From NCBI GenBank assembly GCA_046328715.1, contig JAXLWB010000014.1, positions 62,001 to 126,000 of the forward strand: DNA of 64,000 bases, in the 5' to 3' direction. This stretch comes from JAXLWB01 sp046328715 (lineage in GTDB: Bacteria; Chloroflexota; Anaerolineae; Caldilineales; Caldilineaceae). Shown here piece by piece: positions 1 to 7,347 of this stretch; the stretch's first letter is position 1; each line of letters starts with the position of its first letter. The translations under genes and the position numbers were made by a program. Under the pieces are notes generated by a model. That model ran no database searches. It saw nothing but the letters and a program-made list of their open reading frames with translations, and was not told the origin of the DNA.

Positions 1-138
1 ACACTAGGCTGTACAGTTCTCTGTGGGCTGCGACACTGGGCAATGGTAGCAAAGGTAAAAGTTGTTCCAGAAGCTGATTTTACGGTGTGGATGAATTCTG
101 AACTCGCCAAAGAGAATCCGGCTTTGGCATCAAAGTAA
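1..138 (+). CDS. coxB: Cytochrome c oxidase subunit II, C-terminal fragment
   Basis: Frame 1 is open from the window edge to a TAA at 136-138, giving 45 residues. The fragment contains C-x3-C-G-x2-H-x2-M (CTVLCGLRHWAM, from about base 10). This is the binuclear CuA ligand set of subunit II, which takes electrons from cytochrome c. It is followed by the family's usual short tail (VKVVPEADFTVWM). The 5' part, with its membrane hairpin and any fused cytochrome c domain, lies outside the window. It is the first visible gene of the oxidase operon, about 100 bases ahead of coxA. Confidence 0.93.
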   Translation, partial: TLGCTVLCGLRHWAMVAKVKVVPEADFTVWMNSELAKENPALASK

Positions 139-238
139 TAGCAATTGGGGTTGTAAGCGCTATGCAAGTTCTCGTAGTTAGGGTTGCTGGCTATAGCGCT
201 TCAGAGAACCATTGATAGTAACAGAGTAGAGGTAGCCT

Positions 239-2119
239 ATGAGTTTGATGGATCTTGGATTAGTACGGGGTCTCACTGGCCAAGTTATTGGCACTGTCTT
301 TGGCATGGCACTGGCCATGACCTTGCGTGTCCTCTTTGGATACGATGCCTGGGGCGACCAGGGGGAAGGTGTCATTACCACAGGTGCATTTGTGGGTGGT
401 CTGTCGTTCTTAATCGGCGTCGGTGGCTTTACGGATTGGGCCAAATGGTGGGTTGGTATTCCCACACCGTTTGTACATGGCCCGCCAAAGAATAAGCCAG
501 CCTGGACACGTTACTTCGGCGTCGATTACAACCACAAGGTGATCGGTGTACAGTATGGTGTCACTGGCTTGTTGATGATCATGATTGGTGGGGTTTTTGC
601 GTTGATCTTCCGGACAGAACTGTCACGAGCTGGTCTGCAATTCCTGGATGAGAACACCTACAACACGCTCTTAAGCTTGCATGGCTGGGCAACCATCTTT
701 GGCATGTTGATTGGTATCGGCGGTATGGCCAACTATATTGTGCCGCTGATGCTCGGTGCTGAGGATATGGCATTCCCTCGCCTGAATGCGTTTGCCTTCT
801 GGCTCAACGTTCCTGGCGCATTACTGTTGCTCTCTAGCATCTTCTCAAACTGGGATTCAGGTTGGACACTCTATCCGCCGCTGAGCTTGCGTGGACCGGT
901 TGGCTATCAATTAGCAATCTGGGCCATCGTCTTCCTGGGCTTTTCGTCGATCTTGGGTTCGCTCAACCTGATCGCAACGATCTTTCTGATGCGCCCTCCG
1001 GGAATGACGCTTTTCCGCATGCCGATCTTCTGCTGGGCGATCTTGGCAACCAGCGCCATTCAATTAACTGCAACCCAAGCCATCGGGCAAGCAGTATTGA
1101 TGCTCTCCTTTGAACGTCTGCTGGGAATGCCCTTCTTTGATGCCAATCATGGCGGAAATCCAGTGCTCTTCCAGCATGTCTTCTGGTTCTACTCGCACCC
1201 TGCGGTCTATGTCTTTGTGTTGCCCGGCTTGGGCGTCATCAGCGAGATTCTGCCAGTATTCTCTCGCAAACCGCTTTTTGGCTATCGCTGGATTGCACTC
1301 TCTAGTATTGGTATTGCGCTGGTTGGCTTTATCGTTTGGGGACACCACATGTTTACATCTGCCTACTCGCCTTATCTGCGAGTATGGTTCATGCTGTCAA
1401 CCTTGTTGGTGGCTGTGCCGACAGGTGTGAAGTTCTTTAGCTGGTTGGGAACTCTTTGGGGCGGCAAGTTGACCTTCCCGACACCGATGCTCTTTGCCCT
1501 GGGTGCAATTACCGTCTTCCTGATTGGTGGCTTGAGTGGTCCAATCCTGGGGACAGTGCCTTCTAATCTCCAGTTGCATAATACCTACTTCGTGGTCGGT
1601 CACTTCCATGCCACGATCTTTGGTGGCTTTACCTTCCCCTTCTTCGCGGCAATTTACTTCTGGTATCCCAAGATTACCGGACGTATGTACAACGAAGCGT
1701 TGGGTAAACTGCACTTCTGGGTCATGACGCCAGCCTTCTGGGTGATGAGTTTGACACAGATGTCCATTGGCATTGTGGGTATGCGTCGACGTATCGCCGA
1801 CTATGATCAACTGCTCGGTGGTTGGTTTAACCAGCAGTGGAATCTGGGCTGGATCGAAGTTGGCCATATCTTAATCACAATTGCCGGTTTTGCGATTGCC
1901 TTCTCGATTTTGGTTGCAGTCTATAATTTCTTCCAAAGCGCCGAAGTCGGCAGATTGGCAGGTGCGAATCCCTGGCGCTCCCGCTCACCAGAGTGGCAAA
2001 TTCCATCGCCTGTACCAGAGCAAAGCTTTGCTAGCCCAATTCGTGTCGTGGGCGAGCCCTATGACTATGGTTTGGCTGGCTCTCGTTATGTGGCTATGGG
2101 TGCAGGTGGAGATGACTAA
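239..2119 (+). CDS. coxA: Cytochrome c oxidase subunit I (A2-type haem-copper oxidase)
   Basis: This is the catalytic subunit that reduces O2 and pumps protons. Haem a ligand His148 (LHGWAT) and His457 (in GHFHAT, 455-457) are present, with His455 as the haem a3 ligand. The CuB ligands are His320 plus the pair His369/His370 (WGHHMFTS). The helix VI motif reads YSHPAVY (318-324): the usual Glu of HPEVY is absent and Tyr-Ser precedes the His, which is the mark of A2-type oxidases such as those of Thermus and Rhodothermus. Tyr324 is the expected cross-linked Tyr. At 626 residues it is longer than usual, because about 90 N-terminal residues with extra hydrophobic segments precede the canonical start. 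AGAGGT at 228-233 supports the ATG. Confidence 0.97.
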   Translation: MSLMDLGLVRGLTGQVIGTVFGMALAMTLRVLFGYDAWGDQGEGVITTGAFVGGLSFLIGVGGFTDWAKWWVGIPTPFVHGPPKNKPAWTRYFGVDYNHKVIGVQYGVTGLLMIMIGGVFALIFRTELSRAGLQFLDENTYNTLLSLHGWATIFGMLIGIGGMANYIVPLMLGAEDMAFPRLNAFAFWLNVPGALLLLSSIFSNWDSGWTLYPPLSLRGPVGYQLAIWAIVFLGFSSILGSLNLIATIFLMRPPGMTLFRMPIFCWAILATSAIQLTATQAIGQAVLMLSFERLLGMPFFDANHGGNPVLFQHVFWFYSHPAVYVFVLPGLGVISEILPVFSRKPLFGYRWIALSSIGIALVGFIVWGHHMFTSAYSPYLRVWFMLSTLLVAVPTGVKFFSWLGTLWGGKLTFPTPMLFALGAITVFLIGGLSGPILGTVPSNLQLHNTYFVVGHFHATIFGGFTFPFFAAIYFWYPKITGRMYNEALGKLHFWVMTPAFWVMSLTQMSIGIVGMRRRIADYDQLLGGWFNQQWNLGWIEVGHILITIAGFAIAFSILVAVYNFFQSAEVGRLAGANPWRSRSPEWQIPSPVPEQSFASPIRVVGEPYDYGLAGSRYVAMGAGGDD

Positions 2120-2123
2120 TTAA

Positions 2124-2199
2124 GGTTTAATGGGTAACGGTGAATGGTGAATGCATGGCGCATTCTAACCATTCGCCATTACCCATTTACCCATTAACC
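2124..2199. repeat. Heptad-periodic inverted repeat between coxA and subunit IV
   Basis: The left arm (2124-2153) is built of near-repeats such as GGTAACG, GTGAATG, GTGAATG. The right arm (about 2161-2199) reads CCATTCG, CCATTAC, CCATTTA, CCCATTA. The arms are imperfect reverse complements and would form a long hairpin. It is one of a family of such elements in this window. It lies inside the oxidase operon, so it may adjust RNA stability between coxA and the genes that follow. Confidence 0.75.
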
Positions 2200-2215
2200 A
2201 TGATTCGGGGTGATT

Positions 2216-2419
2216 ATGCACAAAACGAAGAGTGCAGCGTTTCGACAGATTGCAACAGTAGCGATTGGGTTGGCCGCGCTGACTGTTGTGGAATACTTTG
2301 TGGGTCTCAATTTGCCAAGCACGGTGCTACTCTTTTTGTTGGCACTGATCAAGGCTTGGCTGGTGGTTTATTTCTTTATGCACATTTCTCGTCTCTGGAC
2401 ACCTGAAGGAGGGCACTAA
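2216..2419 (+). CDS. Cytochrome c oxidase subunit IV, small bacterial type
   Basis: A 67-residue protein with two hydrophobic helices (about 10-28 and 33-54) separated by a short turn, ending FFMHISRLWTPEGGH. Size, topology and position between subunits I and III match the small prokaryotic subunit IV (CtaF/CyoD-like) that stabilises the oxidase core. The ATG at 2216 is chosen because GGGG at 2207-2210 gives a good ribosome-binding spacing; a GTG at 2210 in the same frame is possible. coxC starts 3 bases after the stop. Confidence 0.8.
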   Translation: MHKTKSAAFRQIATVAIGLAALTVVEYFVGLNLPSTVLLFLLALIKAWLVVYFFMHISRLWTPEGGH

Positions 2420-2422
2420 ACC

Positions 2423-3109
2423 ATGGCTGTTTCAGCATCGATTCATGGGCATGCACATGCTGGTCACGAGGATTCACACAACACGCATGGGCACGACGCA
2501 CATGAACATCACGGTGAAGTGCCGTATGCTATTGCTTGGCGCCGCAATCGTTTAGGCTTGTGGCTCTTTTTCTTGTCTGAGCTCTTTTTGTTTGGTGGCA
2601 TGCTCTCTGCCCGCTTCTACCTATGGCAGGAGAATGGCGTAACCACTCGCCCCGGACTGAGCCAAACCATTGGTTTTATCGTTACGACGGTGCTGTTGAT
2701 TAGTAGTATTTCAATGGCAACCGGTGAGTCGGCAATTGAACATGGTGACCGCAAAACCTTTCTAACCAGCTTGATCATTACGGCTGTCCTTGGACTGGTC
2801 TTTTTGCTGGGTGTTATGGTCTTTGAATGGGGCTTGTTTCCTTCAATCTATCCTGCTGAACATCGTCCGTGGGATGATCAATACAGTGCGATTATCTTTC
2901 TGATGACAGGTATGCATGCCATCCATGTGTTGAGCGGCGTCATCTTTATTTTGATCGTTTGGAATCTAGGTCGCAGAGGACATTTCTCTGCTGAGCGACA
3001 CTGGGGTGTAGAAGCCTGTGCAATCTACTGGCACTTTGTAGATCTGGTCTGGATCTTCTTCTATCCTGCGCTCTATTTGATTGGTACAGTGGTTCACCAT
3101 GGTGGGTAA
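2423..3109 (+). CDS. coxC: Cytochrome c oxidase subunit III
   Basis: A 228-residue membrane protein of the COX3 family with five or more hydrophobic helices. Family segments include WLFFLSELFLFGGM, and the C-terminal VEACAIYWHFVDLVWIFF, where the HFVDxVW motif is diagnostic. Subunit III supports proton uptake and oxidase stability. The first 30 residues hold ten histidines (IHGHAHAGH...HGHDAHEHH), which is not part of the usual fold and looks able to bind metal. AGGAGG at 2407-2412 overlaps the end of the preceding gene, so the two are probably co-translated. Confidence 0.96.
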   Translation: MAVSASIHGHAHAGHEDSHNTHGHDAHEHHGEVPYAIAWRRNRLGLWLFFLSELFLFGGMLSARFYLWQENGVTTRPGLSQTIGFIVTTVLLISSISMATGESAIEHGDRKTFLTSLIITAVLGLVFLLGVMVFEWGLFPSIYPAEHRPWDDQYSAIIFLMTGMHAIHVLSGVIFILIVWNLGRRGHFSAERHWGVEACAIYWHFVDLVWIFFYPALYLIGTVVHHGG

Positions 3110-3198
3110 GCTGATTTGACCAACGCTTGCCTGGTACTGGATCGGGCGAGCAGCAGAGTAATTCGGCGCTCAACGTGTGCCGGTCATTTCGAGAAGAG

Positions 3199-3226
3199 AA
3201 AGGCACGGCGTCGCCGTGCCTTTTTT
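3199..3226 (+). terminator. Intrinsic terminator after coxC
   Basis: AAAGGCACGGC (3199-3209) pairs with GCCGTGCCTTT (3213-3223) around a 3-base loop, followed by a run of six T (3221-3226). It would end or attenuate the coxBAC transcript before ctaG. Confidence 0.88.
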
Positions 3227-3227
3227 A

Positions 3228-3256
3228 TGTAGCACAAGAAACTTACTTGTGCTACA
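3228..3256. repeat. Perfect 11-bp inverted repeat upstream of ctaG
   Basis: TGTAGCACAAG (3228-3238) and CTTGTGCTACA (3246-3256) are exact reverse complements with a 7-base loop. The repeat lies just after the terminator and 9 bases before the ctaG start. It could be an operator or an RNA hairpin near the ribosome-binding region. No T-run follows, so it is not an intrinsic terminator. Confidence 0.7.
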
Positions 3257-3264
3257 ACAAAATT

Positions 3265-4143
3265 ATGCATCCAATTGTTCGTGCACTGTTTTCTGCCTGG
3301 AGTCTACGCCCCGAAGTCTTGCTCGTGCTTGGCACGATGACCTTGCTCTACGTTGTTGGTTGGATTCGGATCCGACAGCGTAACCCCAACACGAAGCTGG
3401 CCACCAAGCCCAGACTCGCCTCTTATCTCACAGGTATCTTTCTGGTGGCAGCGATGCTGCTTTCACCGGTCGATGCGCTGAGTGGGCAGTTGTTTTTTAT
3501 GCACATGACGCAACATATGGTGATGATCACCTTTGCTGCGCCGCTGCTCTGGCTGGGCAATCCATTCCCGATTGCGCTGTGGGCGCTTCCTAAATCGGTC
3601 AATCGTGCAATCAGTATGTTGATCAGTAACAAGTCGCCGATTCGCCCTGTCCTGGTTGCGGTCACAAGCCCAGGTGTCAGTTGGTTTGTTTTTCTGGCGG
3701 TCTACCTCGGCTGGCATGACCCAAATCTTTACAACGCTGCACTCTACCACGATTGGGTTCATGACCTTCAGCACATTACCTTTCTCTTGGCTGCACTGCT
3801 CTACTGGTGGCCGATCTTTGATGGCGCTCCCGTCTTCCATAAACGTATGTCAACCCTGGCCCGTTTGGCCTATCTGCTCGGTGTGGTTCCACCCACCATG
3901 GCCGCCGGCATCGTGATCGCCACCTCACCCGTTCTGATCTACACCTACTATGCCTCGGTTCCCAATATTTGGGGCGTAGACAAGCTTTACGATCAAGCGA
4001 TGGCGGGCGCGATCATGTGGATTCCTGGCAACGAAATGCAGGTCCAGGTGGCTGTCATTTTGCTCTATCGCTGGCTGAGCCGAGATACTCAAGAAGCGCA
4101 ACGGCGCGCCAAGTTGAAGGAGTCGATGCATCATGCTAGGTAG
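3265..4143 (+). CDS. ctaG: Cytochrome c oxidase assembly protein of the CtaG (caa3) family
   Basis: A polytopic membrane protein of 292 residues, about seven helices. It matches the Bacillus-type caa3_CtaG family involved in copper delivery to, or assembly of, the oxidase. The conserved MHMTQHMVM segment carries potential metal-ligand His/Met residues, and WHxPxLYNAAL and the NEMQ-type C-terminal motif (IPGNEMQVQVAVILLY) are also present. The frame is open upstream to 3127, but that stretch runs through a terminator, so ATG 3265 is chosen. It overlaps the next gene by 11 bases. Confidence 0.9.
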   Translation: MHPIVRALFSAWSLRPEVLLVLGTMTLLYVVGWIRIRQRNPNTKLATKPRLASYLTGIFLVAAMLLSPVDALSGQLFFMHMTQHMVMITFAAPLLWLGNPFPIALWALPKSVNRAISMLISNKSPIRPVLVAVTSPGVSWFVFLAVYLGWHDPNLYNAALYHDWVHDLQHITFLLAALLYWWPIFDGAPVFHKRMSTLARLAYLLGVVPPTMAAGIVIATSPVLIYTYYASVPNIWGVDKLYDQAMAGAIMWIPGNEMQVQVAVILLYRWLSRDTQEAQRRAKLKESMHHAR

Positions 4144-4747
4144 GTGGCGGGTTGGCAATCGACAAACGTTGCAGCAAAGTGTGCAGGGATTACGAGGGCG
4201 GGAGAGAATCGCCCTTGCCTTGCTCGGCATGCTGATTTTCTGTTTGTTGCCTGTGGCACTCTACGCACATGGTGGCGGTTTCCCTCGCTTGAACGGCGTG
4301 GAAGCGGGTCCCTATCGTGTCTATGCCTGGACGCAGCCCAATCCGTGGCAGGCTGATGAGGATCTCCATCTCAGTGTTGCCGTGACCAAGGTAGATACCT
4401 CGGTCAACGTGGCTGGAAACCCGGCGGCTGAAACGTTGGTGACCGACGCTACGGTCATATCACAATTCCATCCGCCCGCCGCTTCTGCCGATCTCGCTGT
4501 TTCGCGTTCACTGAGCGCAACCGAATCGCTGGGTGGGATTTACTACGATACCGATTTGCGGTTGCCTGCTACGGGCGATTGGAAGGTGGATCTTGCGGTT
4601 GCTGGCTCGTTGGGGAGTGGGTCCGCAAACTTTGTCGTTACGGTTTTACCAGGGCGACAGTTTAATTGGTGGCTGATCGGTGGTGCAGGAGCCTTTGTCC
4701 TCGCGTTGCTGGTGATTGCCGCTATTATAGGGCGAAGGCGTTCCTAA
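4133..4747 (+). CDS. Membrane-anchored YtkA/FixH-like protein in the oxidase operon
   Basis: A 204-residue protein. It has a basic N-terminus, then a signal-anchor (about 28-46), an extracytoplasmic beta-rich domain with YRVYAWTQPNPWQADEDLHLSVAV, and a C-terminal helix (about 178-198) ending in RRRS. The G-PY-V-W-T-P pattern is typical of YtkA/FixH-like domains found beside oxidases and copper chaperones. The start overlaps ctaG by 11 bases with GAAGGAG upstream, indicating coupling. A role in oxidase maturation is inferred from context only; the domain call is by pattern and moderate. Confidence 0.65.
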   Translation: MLGRWRVGNRQTLQQSVQGLRGRERIALALLGMLIFCLLPVALYAHGGGFPRLNGVEAGPYRVYAWTQPNPWQADEDLHLSVAVTKVDTSVNVAGNPAAETLVTDATVISQFHPPAASADLAVSRSLSATESLGGIYYDTDLRLPATGDWKVDLAVAGSLGSGSANFVVTVLPGRQFNWWLIGGAGAFVLALLVIAAIIGRRRS

Positions 4748-4848
4748 GGCTGCAATAAAGCTTGACCGGCACTACTATACGGTGTCGAGGTAGCTTGGAA
4801 GAGAAAGTGCTGGTCAGGTTGGTGTAGGTACGGTAGAAGAGGGTCCAA

Positions 4849-5643
4849 ATGAAACTTGTGAAGACAATTGTAAATAGAAAATGGTGGTGGCAGACCCTGC
4901 TGGTGCTTGTAGGAATGGTCATTTTAGCAGAGCTAGGCTTCTGGCAGTTGGATCGATTGGCGCAACGGCGGGCCTTTAATGCGCGACTGATTGCCCAATG
5001 GGATCAACAACCTTTCGACCTCAATCAGGAGGATCTGCCAGCAGATGTGGTAGACCTGGAATGGCGACGGGTCAAAGCTCAAGGCCAATTTGACTACGAA
5101 CATCAGATCATTCTGACCAACCAACCGCGTGACGATGGCAGCACGGGCGTCATGTTGGTAACACCGCTGATCCTGGCTGACAATCGGGCCGTTCTGGTCG
5201 CTCGTGGCTGGGTTCCCTATGGACAATCAGGCGATAACAACTGGCGTCAATATGATGAACCAAGCGCTGCTTCCGTGGTAGGGCTGATCCAAGAGTCACA
5301 TACTCTTCCAGAAACACCGATCTCGACCACCTTTCAAAGCGACTGGTATCGGGTCGATATTCCTGCGATTCAGCATCAGATGCCCTATCCCTTGTTGCCT
5401 GCATTTCTGATGCAATTACCAGAGCCTGGCAGAAAAATGGATGCCTTGCCGCTGCGTGAAATCCCTGCCTATGTCCAAATGCCAGATGAGGGCAACCATC
5501 TCAGCTATGCGATCCAATGGTTTATGTTTGCTGTGATCTTTGGCTTTGGCTATTTGCAATTTGTTCGTACCCAAGAAATGAAGCAGGAACGGCTGCGTGG
5601 CGAAGCACAGTTGCGGGAAGCAACTGATGGGGTGAACGGTTAG
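4849..5643 (+). CDS. SURF1-family oxidase assembly protein
   Basis: 264 residues with the SURF1 layout. An N-terminal helix (about 14-33) is followed by GFWQLDRLAQRRAFN, the family's N-terminal signature. A soluble loop contains RGQF-type (KAQGQFDY) and VARGWVPYG motifs. A second helix follows NHLSYAIQWFMFAVIF near the C-terminus. SURF1 proteins (Shy1, CtaO) assist haem a insertion into subunit I. It closes the oxidase gene set, about 100 bases after the YtkA-like gene, and is followed by two hairpins. Confidence 0.93.
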   Translation: MKLVKTIVNRKWWWQTLLVLVGMVILAELGFWQLDRLAQRRAFNARLIAQWDQQPFDLNQEDLPADVVDLEWRRVKAQGQFDYEHQIILTNQPRDDGSTGVMLVTPLILADNRAVLVARGWVPYGQSGDNNWRQYDEPSAASVVGLIQESHTLPETPISTTFQSDWYRVDIPAIQHQMPYPLLPAFLMQLPEPGRKMDALPLREIPAYVQMPDEGNHLSYAIQWFMFAVIFGFGYLQFVRTQEMKQERLRGEAQLREATDGVNG

Positions 5644-5695
5644 ATCATATTACGCAACAAAATTGGAACGTTCATCTGCGTAAAGTGTGAGATAA

Positions 5696-5761
5696 ACGTC
5701 TCCGGCATGGCGCAAACGATTTCTGGTAGATAAAGAACGTACTGCGCCATGCCGGGGACGT
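5696..5761. repeat. Long inverted repeat between surf1 and ferredoxin
   Basis: The arms at 5696-5714 and 5743-5761 match at 18 of 19 positions (core CCGGCATGGCGCA / TGCGCCATGCCGG), with a 28-base loop. It lies between convergent genes, next to a second hairpin, and is probably part of a two-way transcription stop. Confidence 0.75.
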
Positions 5762-5763
5762 AG

Positions 5764-5802
5764 CTCGTCGCTCATCTCTTGAAAGTGTGAGCGACGAGTT
5801 TT
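5764..5802 (+). terminator. Hairpin plus T-run after surf1
   Basis: CTCGTCGCTCA (5764-5774) pairs exactly with TGAGCGACGAG (5788-5798) around a 13-base loop and is followed by TTTT. It is placed to end the oxidase operon before the convergent ferredoxin gene. The following 5803-5831 is a short heptad tract (GCCATTT, GCCATTT, GCAATTC). Confidence 0.75.
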
Positions 5803-5829
5803 CGCCATTTGCCATTTGCAATTCGTAGA

Positions 5830-6192
5830 TTAACCCTTGCTTCCCCAAACCACGGGCTGCGGGTGGATCTCTGCCTCGGGGCGTGGACCTGCATCTGCTC
5901 GTCCGCTGCCTGCAAGCCGGCTGATGGCTCGTACACTCATATCGTGGTCGCAGAGAATTTGGCAGGAGAGACGTACCCCGCTCAGCCCTCGTTCTGCCAG
6001 TTTGTTCTTCTCGGCCTCGGTCATACTTTGCGGTTCGCCGCTAAGGAACTCCACCCGGCAGGTAGTGCATTTAGCGTTGCCGCCGCAGGCATGCAGTTGA
6101 TCGATACCGGCTTCGTCGATCAGTGCCAAAACGAGACGTTTGCCAGCGGGAATGTCGAAGCTGCCGACGCCTTCTACGGTTAAATTGCTCAT
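5830..6192 (-). CDS. [2Fe-2S] ferredoxin
   Basis: A 120-residue soluble protein. Cys36, Cys42 and Cys45 (CGGNAKCTTC) and Cys77 (RLSCQ) form the C-x5-C-x2-C-x31-C ligand set of plant/adrenodoxin-type [2Fe-2S] ferredoxins. The last 25 residues, rich in Gly, Pro and Ala, form a flexible tail not needed for the fold. It is a one-electron carrier; its partner is not evident from neighbours (oxidase assembly on one side, DedA on the other). Confidence 0.9.
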   Translation of the reverse strand: MSNLTVEGVGSFDIPAGKRLVLALIDEAGIDQLHACGGNAKCTTCRVEFLSGEPQSMTEAEKNKLAERGLSGVRLSCQILCDHDMSVRAISRLAGSGRADAGPRPEAEIHPQPVVWGSKG

Positions 6193-6336
6193 TCAACTCT
6201 TCCTTTTCTGTGGATGGGATAAAAACTCATGGTATACTCCGCACGGTGTTACGGAGATTTGTTATATATCATACTGACATCATCTGGTTTCGGTGTATGA
6301 TTGCTCTCATTTCTAAGAGGGAGAATTGATCTAACT

Positions 6337-6999
6337 ATGGAACTTATCAAGGTCCTCATTGACTTCGTACTTCATATTGACGAACATTTAAAGGTCATTA
6401 TTGCGCAATATGGAGTATTGACCCACCTCATCTTGTTTGTTGTGATCTTCTGTGAAACGGGTTTGGTGATTACGCCCTTTCTGCCCGGCGACTCACTTTT
6501 GTTTGCGGCGGGTACCTTTGCTGCCCTGGGCTCGCTGCATCTGGAGTGGCTGCTCATTTTGCTCTTTATTGCCGCAGTGGCAGGTGACACGCTGAACTAC
6601 TGGATCGGTCACTGGATCGGCCCGAAGGCCTTTAGTGGCAGCGTGCCCTTTCTCAAGCAGTCGCATCTTGACCGCACCAATGCCTTTTTTGCCAAACATG
6701 GTGGCAAAACGATCATCCTGGCCCGCTTTGTGCCGATTGTGCGTACCTTTGCACCCTTTGTGGCTGGTATCGGCGCAATGAACTATGGAAAGTTTATCCT
6801 TTATAACCTAATCGGTGGCTTTTTGTGGGTCTGCGGCTTCACTCTGCTTGGCTATTTCTTTGGCACGCTGGAAATCGTTCAAAAGAATTTTGAACTGGTC
6901 ATGATCGCTATCGTCCTCATTTCGCTAGTACCAGCCGTGTGGGAATCGCTTGCACCGCGCCTACGCGGACGCGGCCATTCTGTCTCAGTAGGTGACTAA
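6337..6999 (+). CDS. DedA-family membrane protein
   Basis: About 220 residues with four to six hydrophobic helices. Family motifs: FCETGLVITPFLPGDSLLF near the N-terminus, the central GDTLNYWIGHWIG, and the ARFVPIVRTFAPFVAG helix-turn segment with its conserved Arg and Pro. DedA/VTT proteins act in membrane lipid (undecaprenyl phosphate or phosphatidylethanolamine) translocation and envelope homeostasis. The frame opens at 6301, but ATG 6337 gives the usual N-terminus. It appears to be monocistronic. Confidence 0.92.
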   Translation: MELIKVLIDFVLHIDEHLKVIIAQYGVLTHLILFVVIFCETGLVITPFLPGDSLLFAAGTFAALGSLHLEWLLILLFIAAVAGDTLNYWIGHWIGPKAFSGSVPFLKQSHLDRTNAFFAKHGGKTIILARFVPIVRTFAPFVAGIGAMNYGKFILYNLIGGFLWVCGFTLLGYFFGTLEIVQKNFELVMIAIVLISLVPAVWESLAPRLRGRGHSVSVGD

Positions 7000-7078
7000 G
7001 CGAGCCCTCCTTCAATTGAGCGAGCATGTTGCGGAGGAAAATAAATCTCTTATAAATGTGCCGATCACTAAATGCAAG

Positions 7079-7107
7079 TTGACAGCTCTATGACTCAGGG
7101 GTAGACT
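7079..7107 (+). promoter_or_regulatory. Sigma-70 promoter of the kimA riboswitch transcript
   Basis: TTGACA (7079-7084), a 17-base spacer, then TAGACT (7102-7107). Transcription would start near 7114, about 25-30 bases ahead of the c-di-AMP aptamer. Confidence 0.7.
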
Positions 7108-7139
7108 ATATTCGTTGCTTTGAGGGATATCAGTCCTGC

Positions 7140-7275
7140 AAAGCCTTAGAAATTAAATAACTGCCGAATTCCGCATGGAAACGGGGGACCCAATGTATGG
7201 GGTGAATCTTGGTGATAAAGGGGTCACCGAACGAGCGAATCGCACTCGAACCCGCCAGCTAACCTCGTAGGCACT
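7140..7275 (+). promoter_or_regulatory. Cyclic di-AMP riboswitch (ydaO-yuaA type)
   Basis: The stretch carries the conserved blocks of the ydaO-yuaA aptamer in order: CCGAATTCCGCATGGAAACG (7164-7183), GGGGGACCCAATG, GGGGTGAATCTTGG, GGGGTCACCGAACGAGCGAA, CGAACCCGCCAGCTAACCTC and GTAGGC. These are the two pseudo-symmetric c-di-AMP pockets. A terminator follows at once, so ligand binding should switch expression off. The downstream gene is a KimA-type K+ importer. This is the classic association, since c-di-AMP reports high internal potassium. Confidence 0.95.
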
Positions 7276-7298
7276 AGAGCGATCAAATGGTAATTTGT

Positions 7299-7325
7299 GA
7301 CCGCACTCTCGTGCGGTTTTTTTTT
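7299..7325 (+). terminator. Riboswitch-controlled terminator before kimA
   Basis: ACCGCAC (7300-7306), loop TCTC, GTGCGGT (7311-7317), then nine T. It lies between aptamer and gene, so it is the expression platform of the riboswitch. Confidence 0.88.
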
Positions 7326-7347
7326 GGGTGGTAAATCAAGGAAGTTT

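Noticed and set aside
1397..1867. 156-residue open frame opposite coxA
   Set aside because: Antisense to conserved subunit I with family motifs on the other strand; no ribosome-binding site.
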